Part shown: positions 26,880 to 34,966 of the stretch, piece by piece
How the letters are laid out: each line of letters opens with the position of its first letter
Numbering within the stretch: position 1 is the stretch's first letter
DNA from: an uncultured Oligoflexales bacterium
GTDB taxonomy: Bacteria > Bdellovibrionota_B > Oligoflexia > Oligoflexales > JAPPIL01
DNA length: 64,000 nt
Assembly: GCA_958296095.1 (NCBI GenBank)
Contig: OY282434.1
Coordinates: 868,001-932,000, forward strand
Reading direction: 5' to 3'
Program-made: the position numbers and the translations under genes
The notes under the pieces: model-generated
Seen by the model: the letters and a program-made list of their open reading frames with translations, nothing else
The model's database searches: none
Told to the model about the DNA's origin: nothing

Positions 26880-27457
26880 CCTGCCTGTCATCAAGCCTCG
26901 TAGAGCGAGAAAGCGGCAAAGAGTCGCGTAGCGAGCGTTACAAAGAGCCGTGCGTAGCAAGAGCGAGCTAGGAAGCGAGCGATATAGAAAGCCACTTAGC
27001 ACAAACCTCCGTTATCTTGGCGCGGTGCAGCCCTACCGAGAAACTCTTCCCTGAGATAAGTGCAAGCACATGCCCTATGCAAAGAAATAAACTGAACGCA
27101 ATCGCGAGAGGTCTGAGGACAGGGAGCGAGCGGGGAGCTAGAAAGCGGCAAAGAGCAGCGTAGCGAGCGAAGCGAGCGATACAAAAAGCCGCAGCGCAGC
27201 GCACGGTCTTGCCGCGCCGTTCATGGAGATCTCTGTGAGCAAGAGGTGTGGGCAACCGCGAGAATGCCTGGGGACAAGCAGAGAGGCTGGAGGACAAGCG
27301 GTAGAGGGGCTAGGGGGCAAGCCTCAACGCAACCGCGAGAGGTTTGAGAACATGCAGCGAGGGAGCTAGAAAGCGGCAAACAGTCTCGTAAGGCGAGCGA
27401 TACAAAAAGCAGCGTAGCGAGCGAAGCGAGCGTTACAAAGAGTCGTGCGTAGCGAGG
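26880..27457. repeat. Mosaic repeat cluster
   Basis: Contains a partial hairpin element (about 27005-27085: CTCCGTTATCTTGGCGCG, TACCGAGAAACTC, then switching to CTGAACGCAATCGCGAGAG), several AGCGTAGCGAGCGAAGCGAGC modules and the same AATGCCTGGGGACAAGCAG block as at 24490. It ends at ~27457 inside an IS1634-type transposase gene. Confidence 0.85.
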
Positions 27458-29060
27458 AAGGACGGCGGCAAGGTGAAGGTGCCGCGCCACAAGTATCTCA
27501 AGACGATCGGCATAGCCAAGGGGGCGGAAAGTGATTGCTTCTCTCAGGAGACGTGCTAGAAGGGAGGTCGCTTCTGTTGTGTGGAGGACTCTAATGGCCA
27601 AAGAAAGACCTATCCCCAGGGGTCTCATGATAACCGACCTCGAAGTCACGGATGATGTTATCACGGGTGTCTATGATATTTACGGCAAGGTTTACGACGA
27701 CTTGGGCTTGGACAAAATTATTCAGGGTAGTAGCGATGACGATAAGTTTAACAAGATCATCAAGGCACTGGTGCTCAGCCGCGTAGCCCATCCAAACTTT
27801 AGCAAGGTGAAGATTGCGAAAAAACTTGCCAACGACTATGACATCGATTTTCCGCTGCACAAATATTATCAAGCGATGGACAAGCTAGTGGAGGTCAAGG
27901 ACGAAGTCATGTGTCTTGTTTTTGCTGAAGGCATGCGTTGGCACAAGGATGAGGTTGAGAACCTGTTGATCGATATAACCACCACATATTTCAAGAGTTT
28001 TGTTGTAGATGACTTTCGCCAACCGGGTTCCAGCGAAAACAACGAGTCGAAAGAACTCGTTATGTCTCTGGTAACGACAGATGAAGGCTTTCCGATAAGC
28101 TATAAAATTTTTCATGGCAACACAGCTGAATGTCAAACGCTGATCGATCACACTAGTGAGGTGTTAGCAAACCATCCAGCCCTGCAAGGGGCAAACTTGG
28201 CGGCTGATCGAGGTATGTCCAACGACAAGATTTTTTCCCATCTGGAAAATAAAAAGATAAATCTCAAATATGTCATCGCATCCAAGCTTCGGCAGTTGCC
28301 CCAAGACAAGCAAGCCCGTATTTTCAGCGACAAAGATGCCGCTTTGGCTCGGCTCGGCGAGGACAAGGAATGGGCTAAAAGCTACCCTTGGGAAGGGAAA
28401 GGGCGGCGATTTGTCGTTGGCTACTGCCCTAAGCGTGCCGAACGTGATCGCCAGCTTCGGGAAGAAATTTTGGCGAAGATTTTGGAAAAAAATTCTGACG
28501 GTCAGGTTAAGGTATCGGAGTTAGAACGCGACAAGTATCTCGATACTCGGAGCAAAGAATTGAAAATCGATGCGGCTAAAGTTGCCAAAGATGCTTGGTG
28601 GGACGGGTTGTCTGGCCTGGTGACCAATCATGCTCCTTGTCGTGCCAAACAGGTGTTCAGCCGTTATCGTGAGTTGTGGAAAATCGAGGATGCGTTTCGT
28701 TTTTTGAAATCCGATCTCGATCTCCGACCGATGCGGCACTGGACTCGTCAGCACATAGAAGCGCATTTTTTGATTTGTTATCTGGCGTTGGCGATAACGA
28801 AATTTTTGCAGGCGAAAGTCAATGCCGAGTTAGAGGCTAACAAGCGGCTGTCCATAGCTGAATGTCAGATGCTTGTCTCGATGATCAAATCGTTTATCAT
28901 GGGGAACAAGCGGTCTAACGACAATTACCTTTATCTTTTTCCCAAGCGATTGACTGAGGAACAGCAACGAATCTACGATGCTCTCGACATAGCATACCGC
29001 AAGGATAACATCCGCATATTATCTCCACCAAATATCAGCCGACAATTGCAGGGACTGTAA
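27458..29060 (+). mobile_element. IS1634-type element, 5' end lost to a repeat
   Basis: Transposase coding sequence is present but the left end is replaced by repeat DNA at about 27457, so no left inverted repeat is visible and none could be matched on the right. The 27458-27519 stretch (KDGGKVKVPRHKYLKTIGIA) is the usual N-terminal region of such transposases but is in another frame from the rest. A remnant rather than a mobile IS. Confidence 0.75.
27594..29060 (+). CDS. IS1634/IS1549-type (IS4-like) transposase, N-terminally damaged
   Basis: 488 residues from the first plausible ATG; the frame is open from 27531. Catalytic residues are visible: Asp in NLLIDITTTYFKS, Asp in NLAADRGMSNDK and Glu in LWKIEDAFRFLKSDLDLRP, with the HWTRQHIEAHFLICYLALAI segment typical of this group. 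The family N-terminus lies upstream in another frame; a one-base shift around the G run at 27520-27524 would join it, but its beginning is then cut by the repeat. Probably inactive, although a shortened product could be made. Confidence 0.8.
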   Translation: MAKERPIPRGLMITDLEVTDDVITGVYDIYGKVYDDLGLDKIIQGSSDDDKFNKIIKALVLSRVAHPNFSKVKIAKKLANDYDIDFPLHKYYQAMDKLVEVKDEVMCLVFAEGMRWHKDEVENLLIDITTTYFKSFVVDDFRQPGSSENNESKELVMSLVTTDEGFPISYKIFHGNTAECQTLIDHTSEVLANHPALQGANLAADRGMSNDKIFSHLENKKINLKYVIASKLRQLPQDKQARIFSDKDAALARLGEDKEWAKSYPWEGKGRRFVVGYCPKRAERDRQLREEILAKILEKNSDGQVKVSELERDKYLDTRSKELKIDAAKVAKDAWWDGLSGLVTNHAPCRAKQVFSRYRELWKIEDAFRFLKSDLDLRPMRHWTRQHIEAHFLICYLALAITKFLQAKVNAELEANKRLSIAECQMLVSMIKSFIMGNKRSNDNYLYLFPKRLTEEQQRIYDALDIAYRKDNIRILSPPNISRQLQGL

Positions 29061-29369
29061 AAGGTCAATTCGCCTCCTGCGCATCTGCTGGCATTGCATC
29101 GGTGCGTCTACAGTTCAGTATCTGCTAAAAAATGCGCAAAATTTTTTAAAATCTAGCGTTAGGTCACTTCTCGTCTGCCAAAATTCCTCACTGGAGGGCG
29201 GTGCATGTCACCCTACTTTCTTAAACTCGGGTAATGGTATCGCCTCCCGCGAGGAGATTGATGGCCAGCAGCGACAGCTGTTTGAATTCTCGATGGGCTG
29301 ATTAGCGACGCGCACATAGTACGAGAGTAGAAGTCAATAGGTGGTGAGGCAATCCTCTCGACCAACTGT
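29061..29369. other. Intergenic stretch, no gene recognised
   Basis: Probably includes the right end of the IS1634-type element, but no inverted repeat can be assigned. A short open stretch (REEIDGQQRQLFEFSMG-stop near 29250) may be a gene fragment. None of the repeat modules occurs here. Confidence 0.5.
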
Positions 29370-29675
29370 TTAGGCAACTTTTTCTACGTCAATCTTAACC
29401 TTCAACCCAAAGGGGGCGAGCATCTTGTCTAGGGTCTCCAGTTTAGGGGGCGATTTCTGCGAGATGATTCTTGCCACGCTCGCACGCTGCATTCCAGCCA
29501 AAGCGGCAAACTCTGTCACTCCCATTTTCCCGATGACACTCACCAGTGCGTCGAGAAGGGACAGGCCTTCTTCCCCATCTACAGTGGACATAAGTGCCAA
29601 CAAATAGCTTTGTCGATACTGTGGATCACGCAGCTGTGCAGCTACATAGCTGTCATAGTCATTTGACCGATGCAC
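29370..29675 (-). CDS. HigA-like antitoxin (XRE-type helix-turn-helix)
   Basis: 101 residues. The C-terminal two thirds hold a helix-turn-helix (FAALAGMQRASVARIISQKS, PPKLETLDKMLAPFGLKVKI), typical of the 'addiction module antidote' proteins paired with Gp49/HigB-like toxins. It overlaps the toxin gene upstream by 17 bases, toxin first, which is the HigBA order. It should neutralise the toxin and repress the operon. Confidence 0.8.
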   Translation of the reverse strand: MHRSNDYDSYVAAQLRDPQYRQSYLLALMSTVDGEEGLSLLDALVSVIGKMGVTEFAALAGMQRASVARIISQKSPPKLETLDKMLAPFGLKVKIDVEKVA

Positions 29676-30000
29676 AATAGTTCCTCCAGTAGAATCTCGC
29701 CTTCTTTATGTCACGGCTTTGTGTTGATTTGCTCCCCGCGGCGAGTATCAACATGTTGCCACCCTTCTTTCGCGCAAAATATACACGGTAGCCAGCCCCA
29801 GCATGAACCCTGATCTCAAAAATACTGTCCCCCAGTGCCTTGATGCTGTGTCTGCCGCCACCGAGCCGTACCCTTTCCAGGTAGGCATCAACCCGTGCCC
29901 GCAACTCAGACGGTAGCGCTGAAGACCACTCGATATAGGGACACTTCCCGTTGGGAAGCTTGTAGAATGCTACCAAGCTCACGACAAGCGATCGTAACAT
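29659..30000 (-). CDS. HigB/Gp49-like RelE-superfamily toxin
   Basis: 113 residues. Core features: YKLPNGKCPYIEWSSALP, RARVDAYLERVRLGG, KALGDSIFEIRVHAGAGYRV and YFARKKGGNMLILAAGSKS, the pattern of phage-derived Gp49/HigB mRNA interferases that cut mRNA on ribosomes. The first ~10 residues look added compared with the family, so a later start (a GTG a few codons in) is possible. It overlaps the antitoxin start. The pair sits in the DNA inserted between the duplicated protease and lipoprotein genes. Confidence 0.8.
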   Translation of the reverse strand: MLRSLVVSLVAFYKLPNGKCPYIEWSSALPSELRARVDAYLERVRLGGGRHSIKALGDSIFEIRVHAGAGYRVYFARKKGGNMLILAAGSKSTQSRDIKKARFYWRNYCASVK

Positions 30001-30147
30001 TTACGTTACGGTCGCGCAAGCTCAAGGTGGGAACGGCTATCAATTAAGAGGCTATTGTGGCTATCCCCATTATTGGCACACTTAGCCGGTTAAATCCAAC
30101 GTGTTGCCCATATGGTAACGATCCAAAAAGCATCACGCCGCGATGAG

Positions 30148-30335
30148 GGAGCGAGAAAGCGGCAAAAAGTCCAGCGAGCGTAGCGAGCGAGAAAGCGGCA
30201 AAAAGTCCAGCGAGCGTAGCGAGCGAGAAAGCGGCAAAAAGTCCAGCGAGCGTAGCGAGCGAGAAAGCGGCAAAAAGTCCAGCGAGCGTAGCGAGCGAGA
30301 AAGCGGCAAAAAAGTCGCGTAGCGAGCGATATAGA
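30148..30335. repeat. Tandem array of a 36-bp unit (four full units plus a partial)
   Basis: GAGAAAGCGGCAAAAAGTCC followed by AGCGAGCGTAGCGAGC starts at 30153, 30189, 30225 and 30261, with a partial fifth unit at 30297. The units look identical, so the expansion is recent. The length divides by three, so every frame encodes a 12-residue repeat. The remaining 30001-30147 contains no gene or module I can name. Confidence 0.92.
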
Positions 30336-30344
30336 AAGCCGCGC

Positions 30345-30433
30345 AGCCAAAAAATTCAGCCAACATATTGGCGAGTTACAAAAAAATACGGACAAAATCA
30401 CAAGCAAAGCTAAAGCAAAAAAAAACGGTCGAT
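30345..30433 (+). promoter_or_regulatory. Shared lipoprotein leader, copy 2
   Basis: Same block as at 11399-11488 and 37251-37344: AGCCAAAAAATTCAGCC, dyad GCCAA-CATA-TTGGC, GAGTTACAAAAAAA, GACAAAATCACAAGC, CTAAAGCAAAAAAAAA, CGGTCGAT. It continues similar to copy 3 (ACGTTG-GTGGTCT) to the GGAGGTGA before the start at 30487. Confidence 0.72.
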
Positions 30434-30486
30434 ACGTTGCGTGGTCTAAGCACTGGGTGCTGGCAATATTTTTTTGGAGGTGAATG

Positions 30487-31158
30487 ATGAAAATTACAGC
30501 AGTTATGGCTTTGGCAATGGTGGCACTGAGCGGCTGTCAGGTTGAGCAGGACGAAGAGGTCGCGGAGGTTAAGATCGATCCTGGGGGATTCGTAGAACCG
30601 ACAAGTAGACCTCCGATGTGCCCACATTATCGTACAGATAACTATGACATTCCCGGACACACTCCGCTATCGCTCCACTTCCTATTAAGATGGAAAGAAG
30701 GGTGGGGGCACCAAATTTGTCTTAATCTTACCGGGGACAGCCCCTTAACAACTGAGATGGCTCCAGCAAAACGCTGTGATAAGAAGAAGGAGTTGACGTT
30801 TCTATCTGTTAAACCTAAAGGGGATGATAGAGTGGCACTCTATGGAGAAGACGATGGTACTAATTATCGTTTTCTGTGCAAATTAAAAGATGTAAATTCA
30901 AGAAGAACCAGATCACACGAAAACCCACCAGCTGCACCACCGAGTGATTCTGAACCAGCTCGTGATTCTGATACTAAGGCTTTGAGGTGGATTGTGGCTA
31001 AAGTGGATGTTATTCTCCCTCCAGGGGAAGGAGAACCTCTGGAAGGTGAGGAGGCTCCGTTTAGCCTTAAAAAAGAAAATGAATGCTGGCCTGATTTACC
31101 ATCGGAATGTCGGAACCCGTGGGATGAAGACCCCCGCATTGGGCGTTTTGCACAATGA
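30487..31158 (+). CDS. Lipoprotein of unknown function, 'CWP' family copy A
   Basis: 223 residues from the second of two adjacent ATGs, 6 bases after GGAGG. Lipobox ALSGC (C17), then an acidic stretch (QVEQDEEVAEVKID). Cysteines are dispersed (MCPHY, QICLNL, KRCDKK, FLCKL, NECWPDLPSEC). The signal, YRFL region and final CWP...C motif match the gene at 37394, while the middle has diverged and gained a Pro/Ser/Glu linker. No known domain. It was divergent from protease copy A before insertions separated them. Confidence 0.75.
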   Translation: MKITAVMALAMVALSGCQVEQDEEVAEVKIDPGGFVEPTSRPPMCPHYRTDNYDIPGHTPLSLHFLLRWKEGWGHQICLNLTGDSPLTTEMAPAKRCDKKKELTFLSVKPKGDDRVALYGEDDGTNYRFLCKLKDVNSRRTRSHENPPAAPPSDSEPARDSDTKALRWIVAKVDVILPPGEGEPLEGEEAPFSLKKENECWPDLPSECRNPWDEDPRIGRFAQ

Positions 31159-31195
31159 GGGGGCTAGTCACAAGGAGACATCTAGCTGCGGGTTT
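31159..31195 (+). terminator. Possible terminator after lipoprotein copy A
   Basis: GCTAG (31163-31167) pairs with CTAGC across a 14-base loop, and TGCGGG plus TTTTTT follow. The stem is only five base pairs, so the call is weak; it fits the convergent arrangement with the methyltransferase gene. Confidence 0.35.
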
Positions 31196-32822
31196 TTTGC
31201 CATCGCGATCGCAAATGAAAAATAATCTCTGAGTATGCGGCTCTGTCTTTTTCGGTGCGGTTAAGTACCGGGCGTTTGAAGCGGTTGACGACATGCATTT
31301 GTGCTTGAGCGGCGATTTGTTCGTAGAGGTTGAGGCTGTCGTTAGCAACGAGGAAAATATCACTATCATCGGCAAGGAAGCGACGGCAGTTGCGCAGAAC
31401 CGCAGCAATACCTCGTATGTAATCAGCTTGCGCTTGCCTGCTCTTGCCTTGCTGCAAGCGGCCGATCTCTTGGCTATCACGACGGGGCAAGCCGAGGAGG
31501 TCATAGGCATACGCATGTTGCTCGTGATAATCTATGAGACCAACATAGGGTGGACTAGAAAAAATACCGCGGATTTTTTGTTTTTCGACTAGTGCGGCAA
31601 GTTTAGGGTGTTTATGTTTGAGTTCGTTAGCGATATCGAGATGGCGTGCATCACCTGTCAAGCAGAACTGTGGCTGTGCGGTGCGTAGCTGGGAAAACTT
31701 TGCTAGACGTTGCAAAGTGTCTTTGCTGTAACGTTGCCACCAACTGAACAGCGAAAACAGCGGGCGACAAACCTTGCCATGCTTGGCACAATAGTAAGTC
31801 GTGGTCATCGGCTCTTTCAGTGTTGCCAAGTCGGCATGCATCGTGGCACGGCATGAACGCACAGTGCGGCTCAGCATAATTGTCATTACCTCTCGATCGC
31901 CTGCATTGCTAGAGTTGGCAATATGCTCAGCCAGAAAGTTGATTTCTCTACGCACAGGGTGCAGATACCATCTAGTGAGAAAGTTTCTATCGTTGCTTGC
32001 CTGCAATAACTTAACTTTGTATTCAGCAAGTAACCGATGATAGCGGGGCAGAAACTTCTGTGCCTGTGCAGGGCCGTAAGTTTTTTCGTCAATTTCACCT
32101 TGTCGCACCAGATACTTAAATTCAGGCGAAGGAAAGTGCTCAGCATTAAATTGCGACAATTCTTGAGCGAGATGTGCTTCAAAGGCAGGCAGACGTGAGC
32201 TTATGACAAGATGTTGCAGCTTATCACTGAGCCTAGCAACTGTTTCTGCTATGCTAGGTAAGTTGTGTGCACCCACCTTAACGTTGCTAATCAAAGTGTT
32301 GAACGCCGAAATATCAATGCCAATCGCAGGCATGCCTAGTTCGTTTGCTTGCACCAGCGTCGTGCCACTACCACAAAACGGGTCGAGAATTATATCACCA
32401 CGCTGAAAATAAACCTGCCGTTTGAATTTATCCGTGTGCTCATCAAGAAAATATTCTACCAACTGGGGGATAAACTTGCCCTTGTAAGGATGCAGACGAT
32501 GCACGTGTTTGGTTGTTTCCGCTTCTTTCACATCTGCAAACGACAATGCCCAGTTCGCATCGTGTCCTTGCCAGCTGTCTTTGCGCTGCTGATTATAGGT
32601 GCGATAGTAGTCGATTAGTTCTCGTTTCGAGACCGCGGTCGTGCCACCACGCTCAAGTTTGCGAATGCGCCCATATTGAATAAGATAGGCGATATTAGAG
32701 GGTGTAACGTTTTTACGCAGATATTTACTCGCCCAACGACTGGCAACTGCGACCGTCATCAAATCCTGCGTCGCCGACACCGCACGATAACCATGATCAC
32801 CGCGGCTAGATGTGGGTTGCAT
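31182..32822 (-). CDS. Site-specific DNA methyltransferase (N4/N6 amino class) with N-terminal HTH-like region
   Basis: 546 residues; ATG with AGGAG 8 bases upstream. AdoMet-binding motif I DPFCGSGTT (147-155) comes first, and the catalytic SPPY (423-426) about 270 residues later. This order leaves room for a target-recognition region between them (alpha-like layout). SPPY rather than DPPY/NPPY suggests N4-cytosine methylation. Residues 25-72 (VAVASRWASKYLRKNVTPSN, then SKRELIDYY) look like a MerR/excisionase-type helix-turn-helix. No restriction gene adjoins it. Target sequence unknown. Confidence 0.87.
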   Translation of the reverse strand: MQPTSSRGDHGYRAVSATQDLMTVAVASRWASKYLRKNVTPSNIAYLIQYGRIRKLERGGTTAVSKRELIDYYRTYNQQRKDSWQGHDANWALSFADVKEAETTKHVHRLHPYKGKFIPQLVEYFLDEHTDKFKRQVYFQRGDIILDPFCGSGTTLVQANELGMPAIGIDISAFNTLISNVKVGAHNLPSIAETVARLSDKLQHLVISSRLPAFEAHLAQELSQFNAEHFPSPEFKYLVRQGEIDEKTYGPAQAQKFLPRYHRLLAEYKVKLLQASNDRNFLTRWYLHPVRREINFLAEHIANSSNAGDREVMTIMLSRTVRSCRATMHADLATLKEPMTTTYYCAKHGKVCRPLFSLFSWWQRYSKDTLQRLAKFSQLRTAQPQFCLTGDARHLDIANELKHKHPKLAALVEKQKIRGIFSSPPYVGLIDYHEQHAYAYDLLGLPRRDSQEIGRLQQGKSRQAQADYIRGIAAVLRNCRRFLADDSDIFLVANDSLNLYEQIAAQAQMHVVNRFKRPVLNRTEKDRAAYSEIIFHLRSRWQKTRS

Positions 32823-32884
32823 TGCTCAGTCTCCTGTGTGGTCTCGACCACTGTAGCACGGTACTAGATGAAATCAAACTGGTA

Positions 32885-33066
32885 GGTTTGGAGAAGGGGG
32901 GCTTGGGGTCAAGCTTGAACGCAATCACGAGGGGTCTGAGTGCAAGCAGCGAGGGAGCAAGAAAGCGGCAAAAAGTCCAGCGAGCGTAGCGAGCTAGGAA
33001 GCGGCAAAAAGCAGCGTAGCGAGCGTTACAAAAAGCCTCGTAAGGCGAGCGTTACAAAGAGCCGTG
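32885..33066. repeat. Mosaic repeat cluster
   Basis: Modules GAACGCAATCACGAGGGG, GAGCAAGAAAGCGGCAAAAA, GTCCAGCGAGCGTAGCGAGC (the 36-bp unit once) and AAGGCGAGCGTTACAAAGAG. Its right end supplies the last codons of the AlbA_2 gene on the minus strand. Confidence 0.85.
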
Positions 33067-34335
33067 CGCCGCGCTAGCAGTCAGCCGACGAAAAATTACT
33101 GTAACGAAAGCTTTGTCAATTTTAAATTGCACGGGGGGCAATCCTGCTTGCGCGGTAAGTGTTTGCATTTTGCGGATACCGGTGCCCATCTTCTCGATAT
33201 ACCCAGCCCTTAGCATGAGATCTGCTAAAAGAGGGTTACGGGCGATACTTCTACTACTCTCGGCAAAAGCACGTTTACTCAAACCACTGGGCAATCCTCC
33301 GATACTGTCGATTTCTACTCGATCGTCGTATATTTCAACCTTAACAGTAGCACGATCATCAAAATAATCCCGATGCGTGACAGCATTGACAACTGCTTCC
33401 CGCAAAGCACCGATAGGTATCTCTAACGATTCCTCACGTTGAATTTTGTTGCTAGGAAAGTGATACGATAGATTAAGGTGGCGGTGAAGGAAAGCCATAG
33501 CACTATCAATGTTAGCCAACAGATCCTGATTAAAAGTTTTTCTGTCAATGATGTAAAGCTTGTCAGTGCCTTTGAACAAGGCACAATCTACGGCAGTATG
33601 GATATAAAACTCATGAAGTTTTTCCGCAAAAAACAACACACCCGCGTTATTGAATTTCAAACTGTTTACCGAACCTCTTACTACTGCGAGGTTTTGCAAA
33701 ATTTCACAGATATTACGTTTGTGCTTTGCTCCACCCCAGTCCTGGCCGAAATTAAAGTCGAAACCACCTCTGGGGAGAGATAATTCAGAGAGATCATTGT
33801 TGCCTTGGTGTCTAGCCATCTCGCGGTTAACTGCCAGCTTGCGCAAAAATCCGCGCAGTTTTTCTTCAGAAAAATGTTTTTGGTAAGAAAAATCCAAGCA
33901 AATAGCACCATCAAAGGAGACTGTCCCTATGGACTGCATGAAGGATTTAATTTCATCGCGGGTCATTTTTTGCGACGAAGCACCCGATCTAATATAGAAA
34001 CCATCTGTGCATTTGTATGGCTTGTCTCGACCGGATTTGACCGAGACAACCAGCACCTTCTCCTTCTCTAGCACTTGTACCGTGATAGGGATTCTCGGAT
34101 CGCAGTTCCGAGCTAAGTCATTAATTTGACTTCTAATTTTGTTACTGACATCGGCACCAACTATTTGCCCGCTGTCAGACACTCCGATGTAAATCTTTCC
34201 ACCGCGTGAATTGGCAAAGGCGACCATCTCCCTTCCCATGGAGGGATGATAGCCTTCCTTGAACTCTGTCCGGTAGCCCTCACCGCTAGCGATGACCCTC
34301 TGCAACCGATCTCTGACTGTGGAGCCCTCTGCCAT
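33052..34335 (-). CDS. AlbA_2 (Schlafen-type) domain protein with GHKL-like ATPase domain
   Basis: 427 residues. N-terminal AlbA_2 domain (about 15-135): GYRTEFKEGYHPSMGREMVA, FANSRGGKIYIGVSDSGQIV and GFYIRSGASSQKM. A C-terminal HATPase_c_4-type region (about 315-365) has the N-box IGALREAVVNAVTHRDYFDD and EIDSIGGLPSGLSKRAF, then the GYIEKMGTGIRKM winged-helix start. These 'RecG-like/ATP-binding' proteins are usually annotated as regulators and are also found in defence and toxin contexts. The last residues (AAHGSL-stop) are repeat-encoded, so the original C-terminus was probably altered. An N-terminal paralogue is at 38449. Confidence 0.82.
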   Translation of the reverse strand: MAEGSTVRDRLQRVIASGEGYRTEFKEGYHPSMGREMVAFANSRGGKIYIGVSDSGQIVGADVSNKIRSQINDLARNCDPRIPITVQVLEKEKVLVVSVKSGRDKPYKCTDGFYIRSGASSQKMTRDEIKSFMQSIGTVSFDGAICLDFSYQKHFSEEKLRGFLRKLAVNREMARHQGNNDLSELSLPRGGFDFNFGQDWGGAKHKRNICEILQNLAVVRGSVNSLKFNNAGVLFFAEKLHEFYIHTAVDCALFKGTDKLYIIDRKTFNQDLLANIDSAMAFLHRHLNLSYHFPSNKIQREESLEIPIGALREAVVNAVTHRDYFDDRATVKVEIYDDRVEIDSIGGLPSGLSKRAFAESSRSIARNPLLADLMLRAGYIEKMGTGIRKMQTLTAQAGLPPVQFKIDKAFVTVIFRRLTASAAHGSL

Positions 34336-34409
34336 TGAACTCGATCCCTTATCTCGAAGTCGGGCGGGAATGTAGCTGACGGCAAGCCAATCTTCAAGGA
34401 CAAAATCCT

Positions 34410-34950
34410 GACTCCATCGTTAGACCGAGAGGCTTGATAACAAGCAGAGAGACCTGATGACAAGCCTGAACGCAACCGCGAGGGGTCTGAAAACAAGGAG
34501 CGAGCGGGGAGCTAGAAAGCGGCAAAGAGCAGCGTAGCGAGCGAAGCGAGCGATACAAAAAGCATCGCGCAGCGAGAGGCTAGGGGGCAAGCAGGGGTCT
34601 TCGTGGCAAACCCAAGCGGAGCTAGCACCTTAGCCCGCACCCCCGTTATCTTGGCACGGCACAGACCTGCCGAGAAACTCCCCACGAATATGTATAAGCA
34701 CATGCCTTATGCAAAGAAATAAACTGAACGCAATCGCGAGAGGTCTGAGGACAGGGAGCGAGCGGGGAGCTAGGAAGCGGCAAAGAGCAGCGTAGCGAGC
34801 GAAGCGAGCGTTACAAAAAGCAGTGCGCAGCGCAAAGAGCGAGCTAGAAAGCGAGCGTTACAAAAAGCAGCGTAGCGAGCGAAGCGAGCTAGAAAGCGAG
34901 CGTTACGAAAAAGCATCGTGTAGCGCAGCAAGCCTTACAGATGATTGCAT
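34410..34950. repeat. Mosaic repeat cluster
   Basis: CTGAACGCAACCGCGAGG, GAGCTAGAAAGCGGCAAAG and GCGTAGCGAGCGAAGCGAGC modules, plus a partial hairpin element (about 34641-34725: CCGTTATCTTGGCACGG, TGCCGAGAAACTCC, then CTGAACGCAATCGCGAG). The final AGCAAGCCTTACAGATG is shared with the 3' flank of protease copy A and belongs to the large duplication. Confidence 0.85.
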
Positions 34951-34966
34951 GCGGAACTCGGAACTT

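Noticed and set aside
29280-29340. rRNA fragment suggested by AGTACGAGAG
   Set aside because: Only ten bases agree with the 23S rRNA end; the flanks do not match.
30153-30330. CRISPR-like tandem array
   Set aside because: Units follow each other without spacers; it is a plain tandem repeat.
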